A stretch of 64,000 nucleotides of DNA from Salinibacterium sp. ZJ70 (GCF_011751865.2 NZ_CP061770.1:2542001-2606000), one strand, 5' to 3'; shown: positions 17,258-27,190, numbered from the stretch's first letter. Notes: generated from the letters alone by a model not told the origin. Made by a program: numbers and translations.

Positions 17258-18130
17258 TCAGAGGCCCGAGTAGGAGTGCAGGCCCTTGAAGAACAGGTTG
17301 ACGATCGTGAAGTTGAACAGCACGGCCGCGAAGCCGATGATCGACAGCCAGGCCGAGCGGGCCCCCCGCCATCCGCGCGTCGCGCGAGCGTGGATGTACC
17401 CCGCGTAGACGACCCAGATGATGAAGGTCCAGACCTCCTTGGTGTCCCAGCCCCAGTAGCGACCCCACGCGAACTGCGCCCAGATGGCGCCCGCGATGAG
17501 GGTGAAGGTCCAGAAGGCGAAGCCGACGACGTTGACCCAGTACGACGTGTTCTCGAGGTTCGTCGAGCTGGGGAAGCGGCTGAGGAAGCGCATCGTGTCG
17601 GCGCCCTTGCGCTCGCGGCGCTCCTGCAGGAGCTGCGCGATCGCGATGCCCGCACCGACGCCGAAGAAGCCCGTTCCGAGCGTCGCCACGAACACGTGCA
17701 CGATGAGCCAGCCCGACTGGAGGGGCGGCGGCAACGGCACGACGTCGACGTACACGTTGAGCGCGGCGAGCATGAGCAGCAGGGCGACGAGACCCGTGAT
17801 GTACGCGTTCAGGTAGCGCACGTTCCGCCAGATGTTGACGAGCAGATAGACGCCCACCATGACGGCAGTTCCCGTGACGGCGAACTCGAACATGTTGGCC
17901 CAGGGCGCGCGACCGGCGGCGACACCGCGCAGCACGACCGCGAGCACGTGCACGATGAAGCCGAGGATCGTGAGCGCGAACGCGACGCGACCCGCCGTGC
18001 TCGACCGCTCGAGCTCCAGGCCCCGCCCGTGACGAGCGAGGTCGAGCATCGAGACGATGAACGCGATGACGTAGATGACGCCGGCGGAGTAGACGGCGAG
18101 CAGCGAATACGCGGCGAGGGTGTCAGTCAC
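17258..18130 (-). CDS. ccsB: Cytochrome c biogenesis protein CcsB (CcsA/ResC type)
   Basis: An integral membrane protein of 290 residues with about eight helices. It carries the tryptophan-rich haem-handling motif WAQFAWGRYWGWDTKE near 233-248 (the WWD domain), preceded by ENTSYWVN. With ResB it forms the System II haem lyase that exports haem and attaches it to CxxCH of apocytochromes outside the membrane. The conserved histidines expected of haem ligands are visible (for example in GFIVHVLAV and LIVHVFVA). It overlaps resB by 4 nt and ends 9 nt from convergent menC. Confidence 0.93.
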   Translation of the reverse strand: MTDTLAAYSLLAVYSAGVIYVIAFIVSMLDLARHGRGLELERSSTAGRVAFALTILGFIVHVLAVVLRGVAAGRAPWANMFEFAVTGTAVMVGVYLLVNIWRNVRYLNAYITGLVALLLMLAALNVYVDVVPLPPPLQSGWLIVHVFVATLGTGFFGVGAGIAIAQLLQERRERKGADTMRFLSRFPSSTNLENTSYWVNVVGFAFWTFTLIAGAIWAQFAWGRYWGWDTKEVWTFIIWVVYAGYIHARATRGWRGARSAWLSIIGFAAVLFNFTIVNLFFKGLHSYSGL

Positions 18131-19764
18131 TTCTCAATCCTACGTTCGAGCTTCTCGGTGTGCTTTCGGGCGAGGTCGGCGACCGCGTCCGCGAGGGTGG
18201 GATCCTCTCCGCGGGCGAGTCCGGCGTACTCGATGCGGGCGCCGTCGTCATCCGCGATGACCTTGATCCACATGCGTCGACGCGGGATGAAGAGGCCCAC
18301 CATGAGCCCGCCGAGGATGAGGATCGCGAACGCGAGCACCCACGTCTCGGTCGTGTCGTGGTGGAAGTCGACACTCGCGAAGCGACGCAGCTCGGTGAAC
18401 TCGATCGTGCCGAGGCCGTTCGGCAGATCGACGGTGTCGCCGACGCGCATCTCGAGCGAGGCGGCGTCGGCCTTGGGGCCAGCGATCTGCTCGAGCGAGT
18501 CGGTGTCGAGCGAGAACGCGTTCACCGAGACGCCCTCGTCGAGCCCCAGGTCGCCCGTCCACACCGTGAGCGTGAGCAGGGAGTTGTCGCCCGAGTAGGG
18601 CGAGATCGACGTGTACGTGTGATCGACGAGCTGCACGGGATCCGGGTAGAAGAAGCCCATCATCCCGATCTGCTCGTCGAGGCCGTCGGGCACCTTGATG
18701 ACGCCGCGGCTGCGGAGGTTGTTGTCCATCGGCAGGAACGCCACCGGCCCCGTGAACACGGCCTCGCCTTCCGCGTCACGCACCGTGACGACGGGCGCAT
18801 AGCCGTTGCCGAGCAGGTACATGTTCATGCCGCCGACCTGCAGCGGGTGGTTGACCTTGAGGTCGGCCGCGGTCCAGTCGCCGCCCGGTTCGCGCGTCGA
18901 CAGGTGCGCCGTGAAGTCGACCGGCTGATGCGCGCCCGACTTCGGATCCAGTTCGAAGACGCCCTCGAAGTCGTCCAGACGCACCGAGAACGGCTGGAGC
19001 GCGTCCTCGCTGAAGAAGCGGCCGGGGTTGAACGAGTCGTAGCCGGCGAGCGTGTTGGTGAAGGCCGTGCCCTGCACGATCACCTTCTGGCCGTGGTAGC
19101 CGAATCCGCTGCCGATGCCGACCGCCACGAGCACGCCCACGAGCGCCGCGTGGAAGATGAGGTTGCCGGTCTCGCGCAGGTAGCCGCGCTCCGCCGAGAT
19201 GGAGTCGCCGTAGCGCTCGACACGGTAGCCGAGGCCCTTGAGGGTGGAACGGGCCTCCGCGACGGCGGTCTCGACATCCGCGTCGGTGCGGCGCTCGGTG
19301 AAGCCGACGAGCCGCGACAGGCGCGCGGGGGTCTTCGGCGGGCGCGAACGCAGCGCGTCGAGGTGATGCTTCGTGCGAGGCAGGATGCAGCCGACGAGCG
19401 AGATGAACAGCAGCAGGTAGATGGCCGAGAACCACGGCGAGCTGAACGTCGAGAAGACGCCGAGCGCGTCGAGGATCTCGAACGCCTCCGGGTTCTCACG
19501 CTCGTACTGGAGCACGCCGTTCGGGTCGGAGGAGCGCTGCGGCACGAGCGAACCGGGCACGGCGCCGAGGGCGAGCATGAGCAGCAGCACGAGCGCGGTG
19601 CGCATGCTCGTGAGCTGACGCCAGGCGAAGCGCAGGCTGCCGACGAAGCCGAGCTTCGGCTGCGTGACGCCCTCGTCGCGGGCAGGCTGCGCCGCGTCGA
19701 AGTGATCCGACGGACGCAGCGGGTCCGACGAGGCCGACGTGTCAGAGCGGGGTGCTGAAGCCAC
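18127..19764 (-). CDS. resB: Cytochrome c biogenesis protein ResB
   Basis: The 545 residues have the ResB outline. Helices near 55-75, 110-130 and 205-225 precede a large extracytoplasmic domain (about 230-495). A last helix near 485-510 follows, with a charged tail. The motif GAVPGSLVPQR and IYLLLFISLVGCILPRT after the first helices are typical. It partners CcsB in System II cytochrome c assembly. The GTG at 19764 lies 23 nt inside ccdA; no other start precedes the first helix, so a real overlap and translational coupling are likely. The amino 40 residues are Ser/Asp-rich and probably disordered. Confidence 0.92.
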   Translation of the reverse strand: MASAPRSDTSASSDPLRPSDHFDAAQPARDEGVTQPKLGFVGSLRFAWRQLTSMRTALVLLLMLALGAVPGSLVPQRSSDPNGVLQYERENPEAFEILDALGVFSTFSSPWFSAIYLLLFISLVGCILPRTKHHLDALRSRPPKTPARLSRLVGFTERRTDADVETAVAEARSTLKGLGYRVERYGDSISAERGYLRETGNLIFHAALVGVLVAVGIGSGFGYHGQKVIVQGTAFTNTLAGYDSFNPGRFFSEDALQPFSVRLDDFEGVFELDPKSGAHQPVDFTAHLSTREPGGDWTAADLKVNHPLQVGGMNMYLLGNGYAPVVTVRDAEGEAVFTGPVAFLPMDNNLRSRGVIKVPDGLDEQIGMMGFFYPDPVQLVDHTYTSISPYSGDNSLLTLTVWTGDLGLDEGVSVNAFSLDTDSLEQIAGPKADAASLEMRVGDTVDLPNGLGTIEFTELRRFASVDFHHDTTETWVLAFAILILGGLMVGLFIPRRRMWIKVIADDDGARIEYAGLARGEDPTLADAVADLARKHTEKLERRIEK

Positions 19765-20476
19765 CGATCACCATCCCGAGGTTCGACATGAGGACGCCCC
19801 AGAGGCCAGAGACCATGAGAGCGCCGATGAGGACGAGGAGCGCGCCGCCCACGATGTTGATGGCGCGGATGTTGCGGCGCACCCATCCGAGGCTCGAGCC
19901 GACCCAGCCGAAGCCGAGAGCGACGAGCACGAACGGGATGCCGAGGCCGATGCAGTAGCCGAGGCCGATGAGCGCGGCGCGGCCCGGATCGCCGCCGAAG
20001 CCCGCGAGGAAGCCGACGGCCGTGAGAGTCGGGCTGATGCAGGGAGTCCAGCCGAGCGCGAAGACGATGCCCAGCAGCGGCGCGCCGATGAGCCCGGTGC
20101 GCGGGCGCCAGGCGGGCTTCACATTGCGCTGCAGCACCGTCACCTGGCCGATGAACACGAGCCCCATGGCGATGATGAGCGCACCGCCGATGCGCATGAG
20201 GAGGTCGTCGTACTGCAGCAGGAAACGGCCAGCAGTGCCCGCGAGCACGAACACCGCCATGAACACGAGTGAGAACCCGGCGACGAACAGCAGCGCGCCG
20301 AGCGTCATCCGACTGCGCGACTTCTCGCGGCCGTCGGTCACCCCCGACACGTATCCGAGGTATCCCGGCACGAGCGGCAGAACGCACGGCGACAGGAACG
20401 ACAGCAGCCCTGCGGCGAGCGCGATCGGCACCGCGAGCCACAGCCCGCCGCTCACGACGATCTCGCCGGGGTTCAC
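19742..20476 (-). CDS. ccdA: Thiol-disulfide transporter CcdA
   Basis: A 244-residue membrane protein of the DsbD/CcdA family with six helices. Its redox cysteines are in SPCVLPLVPGYLGY (helix 1) and GWTPCISPTLT (helix 4), the canonical pair. It passes electrons from cytoplasmic thioredoxin across the membrane to ResA, which keeps apocytochrome cysteines reduced. The GTG is separated from the resA stop by one base, and the 3' end overlaps resB, so resA-ccdA-resB-ccsB form one tightly packed operon. Confidence 0.94.
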   Translation of the reverse strand: MNPGEIVVSGGLWLAVPIALAAGLLSFLSPCVLPLVPGYLGYVSGVTDGREKSRSRMTLGALLFVAGFSLVFMAVFVLAGTAGRFLLQYDDLLMRIGGALIIAMGLVFIGQVTVLQRNVKPAWRPRTGLIGAPLLGIVFALGWTPCISPTLTAVGFLAGFGGDPGRAALIGLGYCIGLGIPFVLVALGFGWVGSSLGWVRRNIRAINIVGGALLVLIGALMVSGLWGVLMSNLGMVIGGFSTPL

Positions 20477-20477
20477 G

Positions 20478-21101
20478 TCAGGCCTTCTCGGCGAGAAGCT
20501 CGTCGACGATCTCGGTGATGACGCTCGGGCTCGTGATGAGGCCGCTGAAGCGCGCCGCGACGCGGCCCTGCTTGTCGAGGATGAGCGTCGTCGGCACGCC
20601 GTTCTGGTTGAGCTTGCCGCCCGCGAACGCGAGCTGCACGTCGTTCGTGTCGGCGTCGATGAGCGACGGGTAGGTGACGCTGTTCTCGCGAGCGAAGGTG
20701 AGCGCGGTGTCGGCGGAGTCGTAGACGTTGACGCCCACCATGGTCACGTCGGCGTCGAGGTAGGTCTGGTGGATCTCCTCGAGATCCGGCGCCTCGATGC
20801 GGCACGGGGGGCACGCGGCGTACCAGAAGTTGACGATCACGACCTGGCCGCGCACATCCTCCGATGAGAACTGCTCGCCCGTGTCGAGCGGGCCGGCGAA
20901 GTCGACGGGGGCTTCACGCGAGTCGGCGGTGAGGCTGATGAGGCGACCATCGCCCGAGATGTAGTCGCCGGATCCCGACTCGTAGACGTCGGTGAGGTGG
21001 CTCGCCTGCGACGTGCAGCCACTCAGAACGAGGGCCGTCGCGATCGCGGGGACGATGAGGCGCGCGCCGAAGCGGCGGGCGGGTGTGGTGCGGGCGGTCA
21101 C
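20478..21101 (-). CDS. resA: ResA/TlpA-like lipoprotein thioredoxin
   Basis: The 207 residues start with a lipoprotein signal (lipobox VLSGC, cysteine near 29). A thioredoxin-fold domain follows, with active site WYAACPPCRIEAPDLEEI near 93-110 and the cis-proline loop GVPTTLILDKQGRV near 168-181. CPPC with a preceding Ala/Tyr is common in ResA/TlpA reductants for cytochrome c maturation. The GTG overlaps the phosphatase stop by 4 nt. Position directly before ccdA supports the ResA role. Confidence 0.92.
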   Translation of the reverse strand: MTARTTPARRFGARLIVPAIATALVLSGCTSQASHLTDVYESGSGDYISGDGRLISLTADSREAPVDFAGPLDTGEQFSSEDVRGQVVIVNFWYAACPPCRIEAPDLEEIHQTYLDADVTMVGVNVYDSADTALTFARENSVTYPSLIDADTNDVQLAFAGGKLNQNGVPTTLILDKQGRVAARFSGLITSPSVITEIVDELLAEKA

Positions 21102-21727
21102 ACTGCTCCCAGGTCGATGGATTGCGCCAACAACTCTGCCGCAGGTTCCTGATAGTCCACCTCGACGAACTTCCCGTCGCGCAACGCGAGGGTCGTGATG
21201 CTCGACAGCGAGCAGCGGCGCTCTCGCGGATCGTGGGCGAGACGCTTGCCCTGCACCGTGCGGGCGACCATCCAGATCGGCAGCTGGTGACTCACGATGA
21301 CCGCCTCGCCGTGGTCGGTCGAGCGGTGGATGTCGGCGACGGCCTCCATCATCCGGGCGCGGATCGACACGAACGGCTCACCCCACGTGGGACGCCACGG
21401 CCCCACGAGGTACGGCCAGTTGCGGGGCTGACGGATGCCGCGACGGATGTTCGTGCCCTCGAAGCGGTTGCGCGGCTCGATGAGGCGCTCGTCGATGCTC
21501 ACATCGAGGTCGAAGACACTCCCCCACGGGGCCGCGGATTCGCGCGTGCGCTGCAGAGGGCTCGCCGTCACCGTGGTGATCTGTCGCCCCGCGAGCGATT
21601 CGGCGGAGAGCAGCGCCATCCGGTGTCCGAGTTCCGAGAGGCCGTAGCCGGGCAGCCGACCGTAGAGGATGCGATCGGGGTTGTGGACTTCGCCGTGGCG
21701 AACGAGATGGACGAGATCGGCGGGCAC
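21098..21727 (-). CDS. Histidine phosphatase superfamily protein
   Basis: The 209-residue protein has the phosphoglycerate-mutase/acid-phosphatase signature LVRHGE at 8-13, whose histidine (H11) becomes phosphorylated. The second core residues are SPLQRTRESA (near 56-65) and the distal histidine AVIVSHQLPIW (near 143-153). The substrate is unknown. Such genes regularly head the resA-ccdA-resB-ccsB operon in related actinobacteria, and here the stop overlaps resA by 4 nt, so co-expression is expected. A direct role in cytochrome assembly is not shown. Confidence 0.88.
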   Translation of the reverse strand: MPADLVHLVRHGEVHNPDRILYGRLPGYGLSELGHRMALLSAESLAGRQITTVTASPLQRTRESAAPWGSVFDLDVSIDERLIEPRNRFEGTNIRRGIRQPRNWPYLVGPWRPTWGEPFVSIRARMMEAVADIHRSTDHGEAVIVSHQLPIWMVARTVQGKRLAHDPRERRCSLSSITTLALRDGKFVEVDYQEPAAELLAQSIDLGAV

Positions 21728-21761
21728 GCGGCCAGTCTAGGAGCGCCGCCCCCGCTGCCGC

Positions 21762-24047
21762 TCAGCGCACGGCGTCGCGCTCTGCATCCCGGAGGATCGC
21801 GAAGTTGTCCCGGAAGAGACCGTAGGGATCCACGCGCTGCTTGAGCGCGCGGAGACGCTCGAGGGTCGCGGGCGGGAAGGCCCGCTCCACACGGTCGCCT
21901 CTCGCGTCGGATTCGAAGCTCAGGTAGACGCCCAGCACGTGGCTCTCGAGGGCGTCCCAGGCGTCATTGAGCCACGTCCCGTCCGACCCCATCGCCACGA
22001 GCGAGAAGTTCGCCGTGCGATGCGCCCACGCCGTCGCATCCTCTGGCACGTCCGCCACCGCCCCGCCGAGCGCACGCACCTGGAAGAACTGCACCCGGCC
22101 GCTGGTGAGCATGGCTGCGAGTTCGTGCGCGAGCGCGGGGGTGAGGTGCTCGACGAGCCCGCCGCGCGACGCGGGACTCCCCTGACCACCGTGGGGCCCG
22201 TCGGCCGCATTCGCGATGACGGCCGAGTACGGCGCGAGCTGCACCGACTGGTCCACGAGCGGAGCGAGCTGCGCGAAGGGCTGGAGTCGCTCGAGGATCG
22301 TCTCCGGATCGTCGGAGTCGACGACGAGGAGTGCCTGGGCGAACATGCGCCCGCCACGCGGGGCTCCGAGGATGACCTCGCCCGAGACATCCCGCGGCGC
22401 CGACTCGAGCACCTCGCCCCACGCCGTGAGGAAAGCGGCGGTGTCGCTCGCGTCGAAGACGAGCTGCGCCCAGCCGATGTCCCCGGCTGGGGACGCCTCG
22501 AACTCGAACGCCGTCACGATTCCCAGATTGGCGCCCGCGCCGCGGACCCCCCAGAAGAGCTCGGGGTCGTCCTCGGCATCGACGCGCACCGTCCGCCCGT
22601 CGGCGAGCACGAGCTCGGCGGCGCGCATCCGGTCGATCGTGAGGCCGTGCTCACGGGCGAAGTAGCCGACGCCTCCGGCTGTCGCGAGCCCGCCCACCCC
22701 GACCCCGCCGTAGTCGCCTGAGGAGATCACCCAGCCGTGAGGGGCGAGTGCCGCCGCGACCTCCTGCCACCGCGCGCCCGGGCCGACGCGCACCAGGCGC
22801 CGCTGCTCATCGAGCACCTCGATGTCGTCGAGCGCGCCGACGTCGATCACGAGTCCTCCGTCGTTCGTCGAGCGGCCGCTGATGCCGTGACCGCCGCTGC
22901 GGATTCCGAGAGGCAGATCTCGGTGGCGACGCGCGAACGCGACCGCCTCGACGACCTCCTCGACGGTGCGCGGCCGCAGCACGAGTCCCGGGGAACCTCC
23001 CCGCAGATACCCCGAGCGCACCTTCGCGTACTCCCGGTCGCCGGGCTCGACCGCGTTCGCGGCGAGGGCGGCGGGAACCTCGTCGTAGGCGATCCCGTCA
23101 CGACGGGCGGCGAGCGCCGCCGTCGATCGGATGCGCGAGACGGTCCGCGTGCCGCGTTCTCCGCGTTCGCGCTCGACGCGCTCGCGCAGATCGGGCGCCA
23201 CCTCCTCGGCGAACTGCCGCAGCGCCGCCGGGTCGTCGGTCGCGAGGATGAGCGTGCTCGCCCCGTCGTCGAGCACGAGCGGAAGCAGATCCTCGACCCA
23301 CTGCTCGGGCGTGCCCTGCAGGAACCCGCTCGACTCGCGCTGGAAGCGCCCCCCGATGTTGAGCATGCGCCGGATCTCGCGCGGATCGCGTCCCGCCTCC
23401 TGCGCCGCCTCGTCGATGACGGTGTTGCCCCGGGCGTAGCCGCCGGGTTCGAGATACGCCAGGCTCGGGAGCCACCCGTCTGCTCGTCGGCCGATGAGTC
23501 GGAGCATGCGGGGCTTGAGCGCGCCGATCCAGATGGGGATCTCGTGCGCGGGAGCGGGGCCGCGCTTCGCACCGTCGACGGCATAGTGCTCGCCGTCGAC
23601 GTGCACTCCGCCGCGCTCGTCGACGTCCCAGATCGCCCGGATGAGCTCGATCGCCTCCTCGAGTGCCGCAACGGCCTCGCCGGGGGTGCGTCGCGGTCCC
23701 CCCATCGCCGCCACGGCGTCGGGGAAGCCCCCGGAACCGAGGCCGAGAGCGACCCGACCATCCGAGAGCAGGTCGAGGCTCGCGGCCGATCTCGCGAGGA
23801 CGGCGGGCGGCCGCAGGGGCAGGTTGTGCACGTTCGCCGCGATCTCGATGCGCGAGGTGCGCGCCGCGACCCAGCTCATGAGCGTCCACGTGTCGAGGAA
23901 CGCCGGCTGGTACGGGTGGTCCTGGAAGGTCACCAGGTCGAAGCCGAGCTGTTCGCTCAGCTGCGCGAGCGCGACGGGCGCGTCGGGGCGCACGGCGGAG
24001 GGCGTGATGAATGTTCCGAAGCGAAGGGGGTGGCCGTAGTCGGGCAT
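21762..24047 (-). CDS. Fusion of LLM flavin oxidoreductase and BBE-like FAD oxidase
   Basis: The 761-residue protein joins two enzymes. Residues 1 to about 300 are a luciferase-like (LLM) TIM-barrel monooxygenase, probably FMN- or F420-dependent (LRFGTFITPSAV, FQDHPYQPAF, GRVALGLGSGGFPD, PIWIGALKPRMLRLIGRRADGWLPS). Residues about 340-761 are a berberine-bridge-type FAD oxidase. Its FAD domain has LPLGIRSGGHGISGRS, where H387 is the expected covalent FAD histidine, and GGVGVGGLATAGGVGYF. The BBE end is DPYGLFRDNFAI. The cysteine of bicovalent members is absent (SGDYGG in its place). GAGGCTGGGGG before the ATG is a good ribosome site. It diverges from a HxlR regulator. The substrate is unknown. 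Confidence 0.88.
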   Translation of the reverse strand: MPDYGHPLRFGTFITPSAVRPDAPVALAQLSEQLGFDLVTFQDHPYQPAFLDTWTLMSWVAARTSRIEIAANVHNLPLRPPAVLARSAASLDLLSDGRVALGLGSGGFPDAVAAMGGPRRTPGEAVAALEEAIELIRAIWDVDERGGVHVDGEHYAVDGAKRGPAPAHEIPIWIGALKPRMLRLIGRRADGWLPSLAYLEPGGYARGNTVIDEAAQEAGRDPREIRRMLNIGGRFQRESSGFLQGTPEQWVEDLLPLVLDDGASTLILATDDPAALRQFAEEVAPDLRERVERERGERGTRTVSRIRSTAALAARRDGIAYDEVPAALAANAVEPGDREYAKVRSGYLRGGSPGLVLRPRTVEEVVEAVAFARRHRDLPLGIRSGGHGISGRSTNDGGLVIDVGALDDIEVLDEQRRLVRVGPGARWQEVAAALAPHGWVISSGDYGGVGVGGLATAGGVGYFAREHGLTIDRMRAAELVLADGRTVRVDAEDDPELFWGVRGAGANLGIVTAFEFEASPAGDIGWAQLVFDASDTAAFLTAWGEVLESAPRDVSGEVILGAPRGGRMFAQALLVVDSDDPETILERLQPFAQLAPLVDQSVQLAPYSAVIANAADGPHGGQGSPASRGGLVEHLTPALAHELAAMLTSGRVQFFQVRALGGAVADVPEDATAWAHRTANFSLVAMGSDGTWLNDAWDALESHVLGVYLSFESDARGDRVERAFPPATLERLRALKQRVDPYGLFRDNFAILRDAERDAVR

Positions 24048-24089
24048 GCCCCCAGCCTCGACGCATGCTCGCGATCCTGCAACATCGAC

Positions 24090-24102
24090 GTAAGCGACTT
24101 AC
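24090..24102. promoter_or_regulatory. HxlR operator candidate overlapping its own -10
   Basis: The perfect inverted repeat GTAAG-CGA-CTTAC lies in the 64-bp space between the flavoprotein fusion and the HxlR gene. It covers the start of TACATT (24100-24105), the -10 box placed 6 nt before the HxlR GTG. A dimer bound here would block the regulator's own promoter and sit upstream of the divergent one. Confidence 0.5.
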
Positions 24103-24111
24103 ATTGAGTGA

Positions 24112-24483
24112 GTGGATCCTCAGGCCGACCTTCTGCACATCGACGACGACGCATGCCGCCGTTTCCTGTCATCCGCCGAGCTCATCGGCCGACGCTGGAG
24201 CCCCGGCATCATGCTCGCGATCGGTCGCGGCGCGCACCGATTCAGCCGCATCGTCACCGCGGTCGACGGCCTCTCGGATCGGATGGCCGCCCAGCGCCTG
24301 CGGGAACTGGAGGCCGCGCAGCTCATCGTGCGACGCGTCGTCCCCACCACGCCCGTGCAGGTGCGGTACGAGCTGTCGCCGGCCGGGCGCGAACTCCTGC
24401 AGTCGCTCCAGCCGCTCGCGGAATGGTCGCACCGATGGGAGGGTCTCCTCGATACCGCCCGCGCCGACGAACGCGCGTCCTGA
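24112..24483 (+). CDS. HxlR-family transcriptional regulator
   Basis: The 123 residues form one winged helix of the HxlR type. CRRFLSSAELIGRRWSPGIM at 15-34, FSRIVTAVDGLSDRMAAQRL at 44-63 (recognition helix) and VRYELSPAGREL at 83-94 (wing) are the typical segments. HxlR proteins bind DNA as dimers and often control adjacent oxidoreductases in response to electrophiles or redox change. The cysteine C15 near the amino end could be a sensor, as in some members, but this is inference. It is divergent from the LLM-BBE fusion, which is its likely target. Confidence 0.9.
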   Translation: MDPQADLLHIDDDACRRFLSSAELIGRRWSPGIMLAIGRGAHRFSRIVTAVDGLSDRMAAQRLRELEAAQLIVRRVVPTTPVQVRYELSPAGRELLQSLQPLAEWSHRWEGLLDTARADERAS

Positions 24484-24489
24484 GCCGCC

Positions 24490-24590
24490 TCAGACGCCGA
24501 GGCGCGTGAGCGCGGTCTCGAGGCGTCGAGCTCACCCTCGACGACGAGCTCGAGGTGCTGCGGGGCCTCCCCGCCTGACGCCCGAGGCCG
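24490..24590 (-). pseudogene. Possible remnant of a gene 3' end
   Basis: Between HxlR and aspS the minus strand reads a protein-like APQHLELVVEGELDA, which would continue after a one-frame shift as LETALTRLGV and a stop (24490-24492). Neither frame extends to a sensible full gene. This could be the decayed tail of a lost gene or chance coding-like composition in GC-rich DNA. No family is recognised. Confidence 0.2.
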
Positions 24591-24630
24591 CGCGGTTCGC
24601 GTGCAGGCGGCCCGACTAGACTTGGCCACC

Positions 24631-25950
<1,320 letters not shown>

Positions 25951-25963
25951 GGCCGCAGACAAC

Positions 25964-25995
25964 AGAAGGGGCGCTCCATCCGGGGCGCCCCTTCT
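25964..25995 (+). terminator. Terminator of aspS
   Basis: Arms AGAAGGGGCGC and GCGCCCCTTCT pair perfectly around a 10-base loop, 13 nt after the aspS stop, followed by CATAT. It separates aspS from the next gene, whose own promoter box lies just beyond. Confidence 0.85.
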
Positions 25996-26026
25996 CATAT
26001 CCGGTCGCGGTCACTACGCTCTCGGC

Positions 26027-26617
26027 ATGTTCTTCGCGCCGCTGCCCGAACCGGAGGAGATCCACGAGCAGCGCTGGATTCCACCGGAGTGGATGGAGCC
26101 CCCGCTCGGCGAGCTGCCGGCCTCGGTGCCGATGGACCGCGTTCTCGCCCGAACGGCGAACATGGCCTTCGTGCTCCGCCCGATCGAGGTGCACCGGAAC
26201 GGCATCCGCCTCGTGCTCCAGGTGCTGATCGTGAGGCGGGAGCTCGATCTGCTTGCGTGGAGCGAACTCACTGCGGCCTGCTCGGACAGCGACCCCAGTC
26301 GTTCGACGGAGGTGCTTCGCATCGGGGTGAGCTTCGCTGATGGCAGTCGAGTGGAGGCCCCGCAGTGGATGCACCCGGAGTCGACGCCCGACGGGCCGAT
26401 GCTCACCCGGCGCGAGAGCGGTGGAGGTGGCGGCACCGAGAGCTACGTCCTGACATTCGGCTTCTGGCTGTGGCCCGCGCCGCCCGCCGAGCCGTTCACC
26501 CTGCACTGGATGTGGCAGGCGCTCGACATCCCGGAGGGGTCGCTCGAACTCGACGGCGCCGCATTCGCGGCCGCGCGCGAGCACGTCCAGCTGCTGTGGC
26601 CGGGCGACGCCGACTAG
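26027..26617 (+). CDS. Conserved hypothetical protein of unknown function
   Basis: The 196-residue soluble protein has no signal peptide or membrane helix. Visible features are a Trp/Pro/Glu-rich amino end (EQRWIPPEWMEPPLGELP), a central beta-rich part (VEVHRN-like strand, LRIGVSFADGSRVEAPQW) and a glycine run GGGGGTESY followed by TFGFWLWPAPPAEPFTLHW. The alternating strands suggest an all-beta fold. TACGCT 6 nt before the ATG indicates a leaderless transcript. No function can be assigned; it stands alone after the aspS terminator. Confidence 0.75.
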   Translation: MFFAPLPEPEEIHEQRWIPPEWMEPPLGELPASVPMDRVLARTANMAFVLRPIEVHRNGIRLVLQVLIVRRELDLLAWSELTAACSDSDPSRSTEVLRIGVSFADGSRVEAPQWMHPESTPDGPMLTRRESGGGGGTESYVLTFGFWLWPAPPAEPFTLHWMWQALDIPEGSLELDGAAFAAAREHVQLLWPGDAD

Positions 26618-26639
26618 CGCCGGATCAGGCTGCGGAGGC

Positions 26640-26936
26640 TCAGAACTCGTAGTCGACGCACGAGCGCGCCGACACGACCGACTTGATGAAGCCAGCGGCC
26701 TCCACGTGCGCGGGGTGCACCTGGTAGGCGGCGAGGTCCTCGCGCGACGCGAACACCGAGTTGAGAACGACATCCCAGTTGCCGTCGTTGTCGTTCAGGT
26801 CGAAGCCCACCTCGATGAGCTCCGCGGCGAGCTGGCCGCGCAGACCTTCGAGGCGCTCGCGGATGCCCTCAGCGTCCGAGGCGCGCTGGGCGGCGTCTTC
26901 GGCGGCGAGCTTCCAGGAGACGATGTGGCGGATCAT
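26640..26936 (-). CDS. Dabb (stress-responsive alpha/beta barrel) family protein
   Basis: A 98-residue dimeric alpha-beta barrel domain. The start MIRHIVSWKL, the central VGFDLNDNDGNWDVVLNSVFASREDLAAYQVHPAHV and the final VVSARSCVDYEF are the classical Dabb pattern. Members range from plant stress proteins to polyketide cyclases. Here no active-site set points to a reaction. The ATG overlaps the glutaredoxin stop by 4 nt, so the two are translated from one message. Confidence 0.88.
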   Translation of the reverse strand: MIRHIVSWKLAAEDAAQRASDAEGIRERLEGLRGQLAAELIEVGFDLNDNDGNWDVVLNSVFASREDLAAYQVHPAHVEAAGFIKSVVSARSCVDYEF

Positions 26937-27190
26937 GCGGTGTTCTCTTTCTCGTCGAGCGCGCGTCGCAGCCGGGTCGGGTCGACGCGCCAGATGGTGT
27001 GCACGCGATCATCGATCAGCAGAACGGGGATCTCCTCCGCGTACTGGACCGTGAGCGCCTCATCGTCGAGGATATTGCGCTCCTCGAGCTCGAGGCCGCG
27101 TTCAGCGGCGATCTCGAGGACGATCGCACGGGCGTCATCGCACAGATGACATCCGGGCTTTCCGAGAAGGGTGAGGCGCGGGGCGGGCAC
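26933..27190 (-). CDS. Glutaredoxin-like (DUF836-type) thiol protein
   Basis: The 85 residues form a compact glutaredoxin/thioredoxin fold. LTLLGKPGCHLCDDAR at 6-21 has the redox pair CHLC. EIPVLLIDDRV near 53-63 supplies the cis-proline loop. The protein belongs to the glutaredoxin-like family common in actinobacteria, likely reducing a protein disulfide with mycothiol or thioredoxin reductase as donor (inference). The GTG at 27190 has TAGTCT 6 nt upstream, a box shared with the divergent HAD gene. Followed by the Dabb gene with a 4-nt overlap. Confidence 0.88.
   Translation of the reverse strand: MPAPRLTLLGKPGCHLCDDARAIVLEIAAERGLELEERNILDDEALTVQYAEEIPVLLIDDRVHTIWRVDPTRLRRALDEKENTA

Noticed and set aside
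24048..24111. Operator as part of a toxin-antitoxin unit
   Set aside because: The flanking genes are a large flavoenzyme and a HxlR protein, with no small toxin gene.
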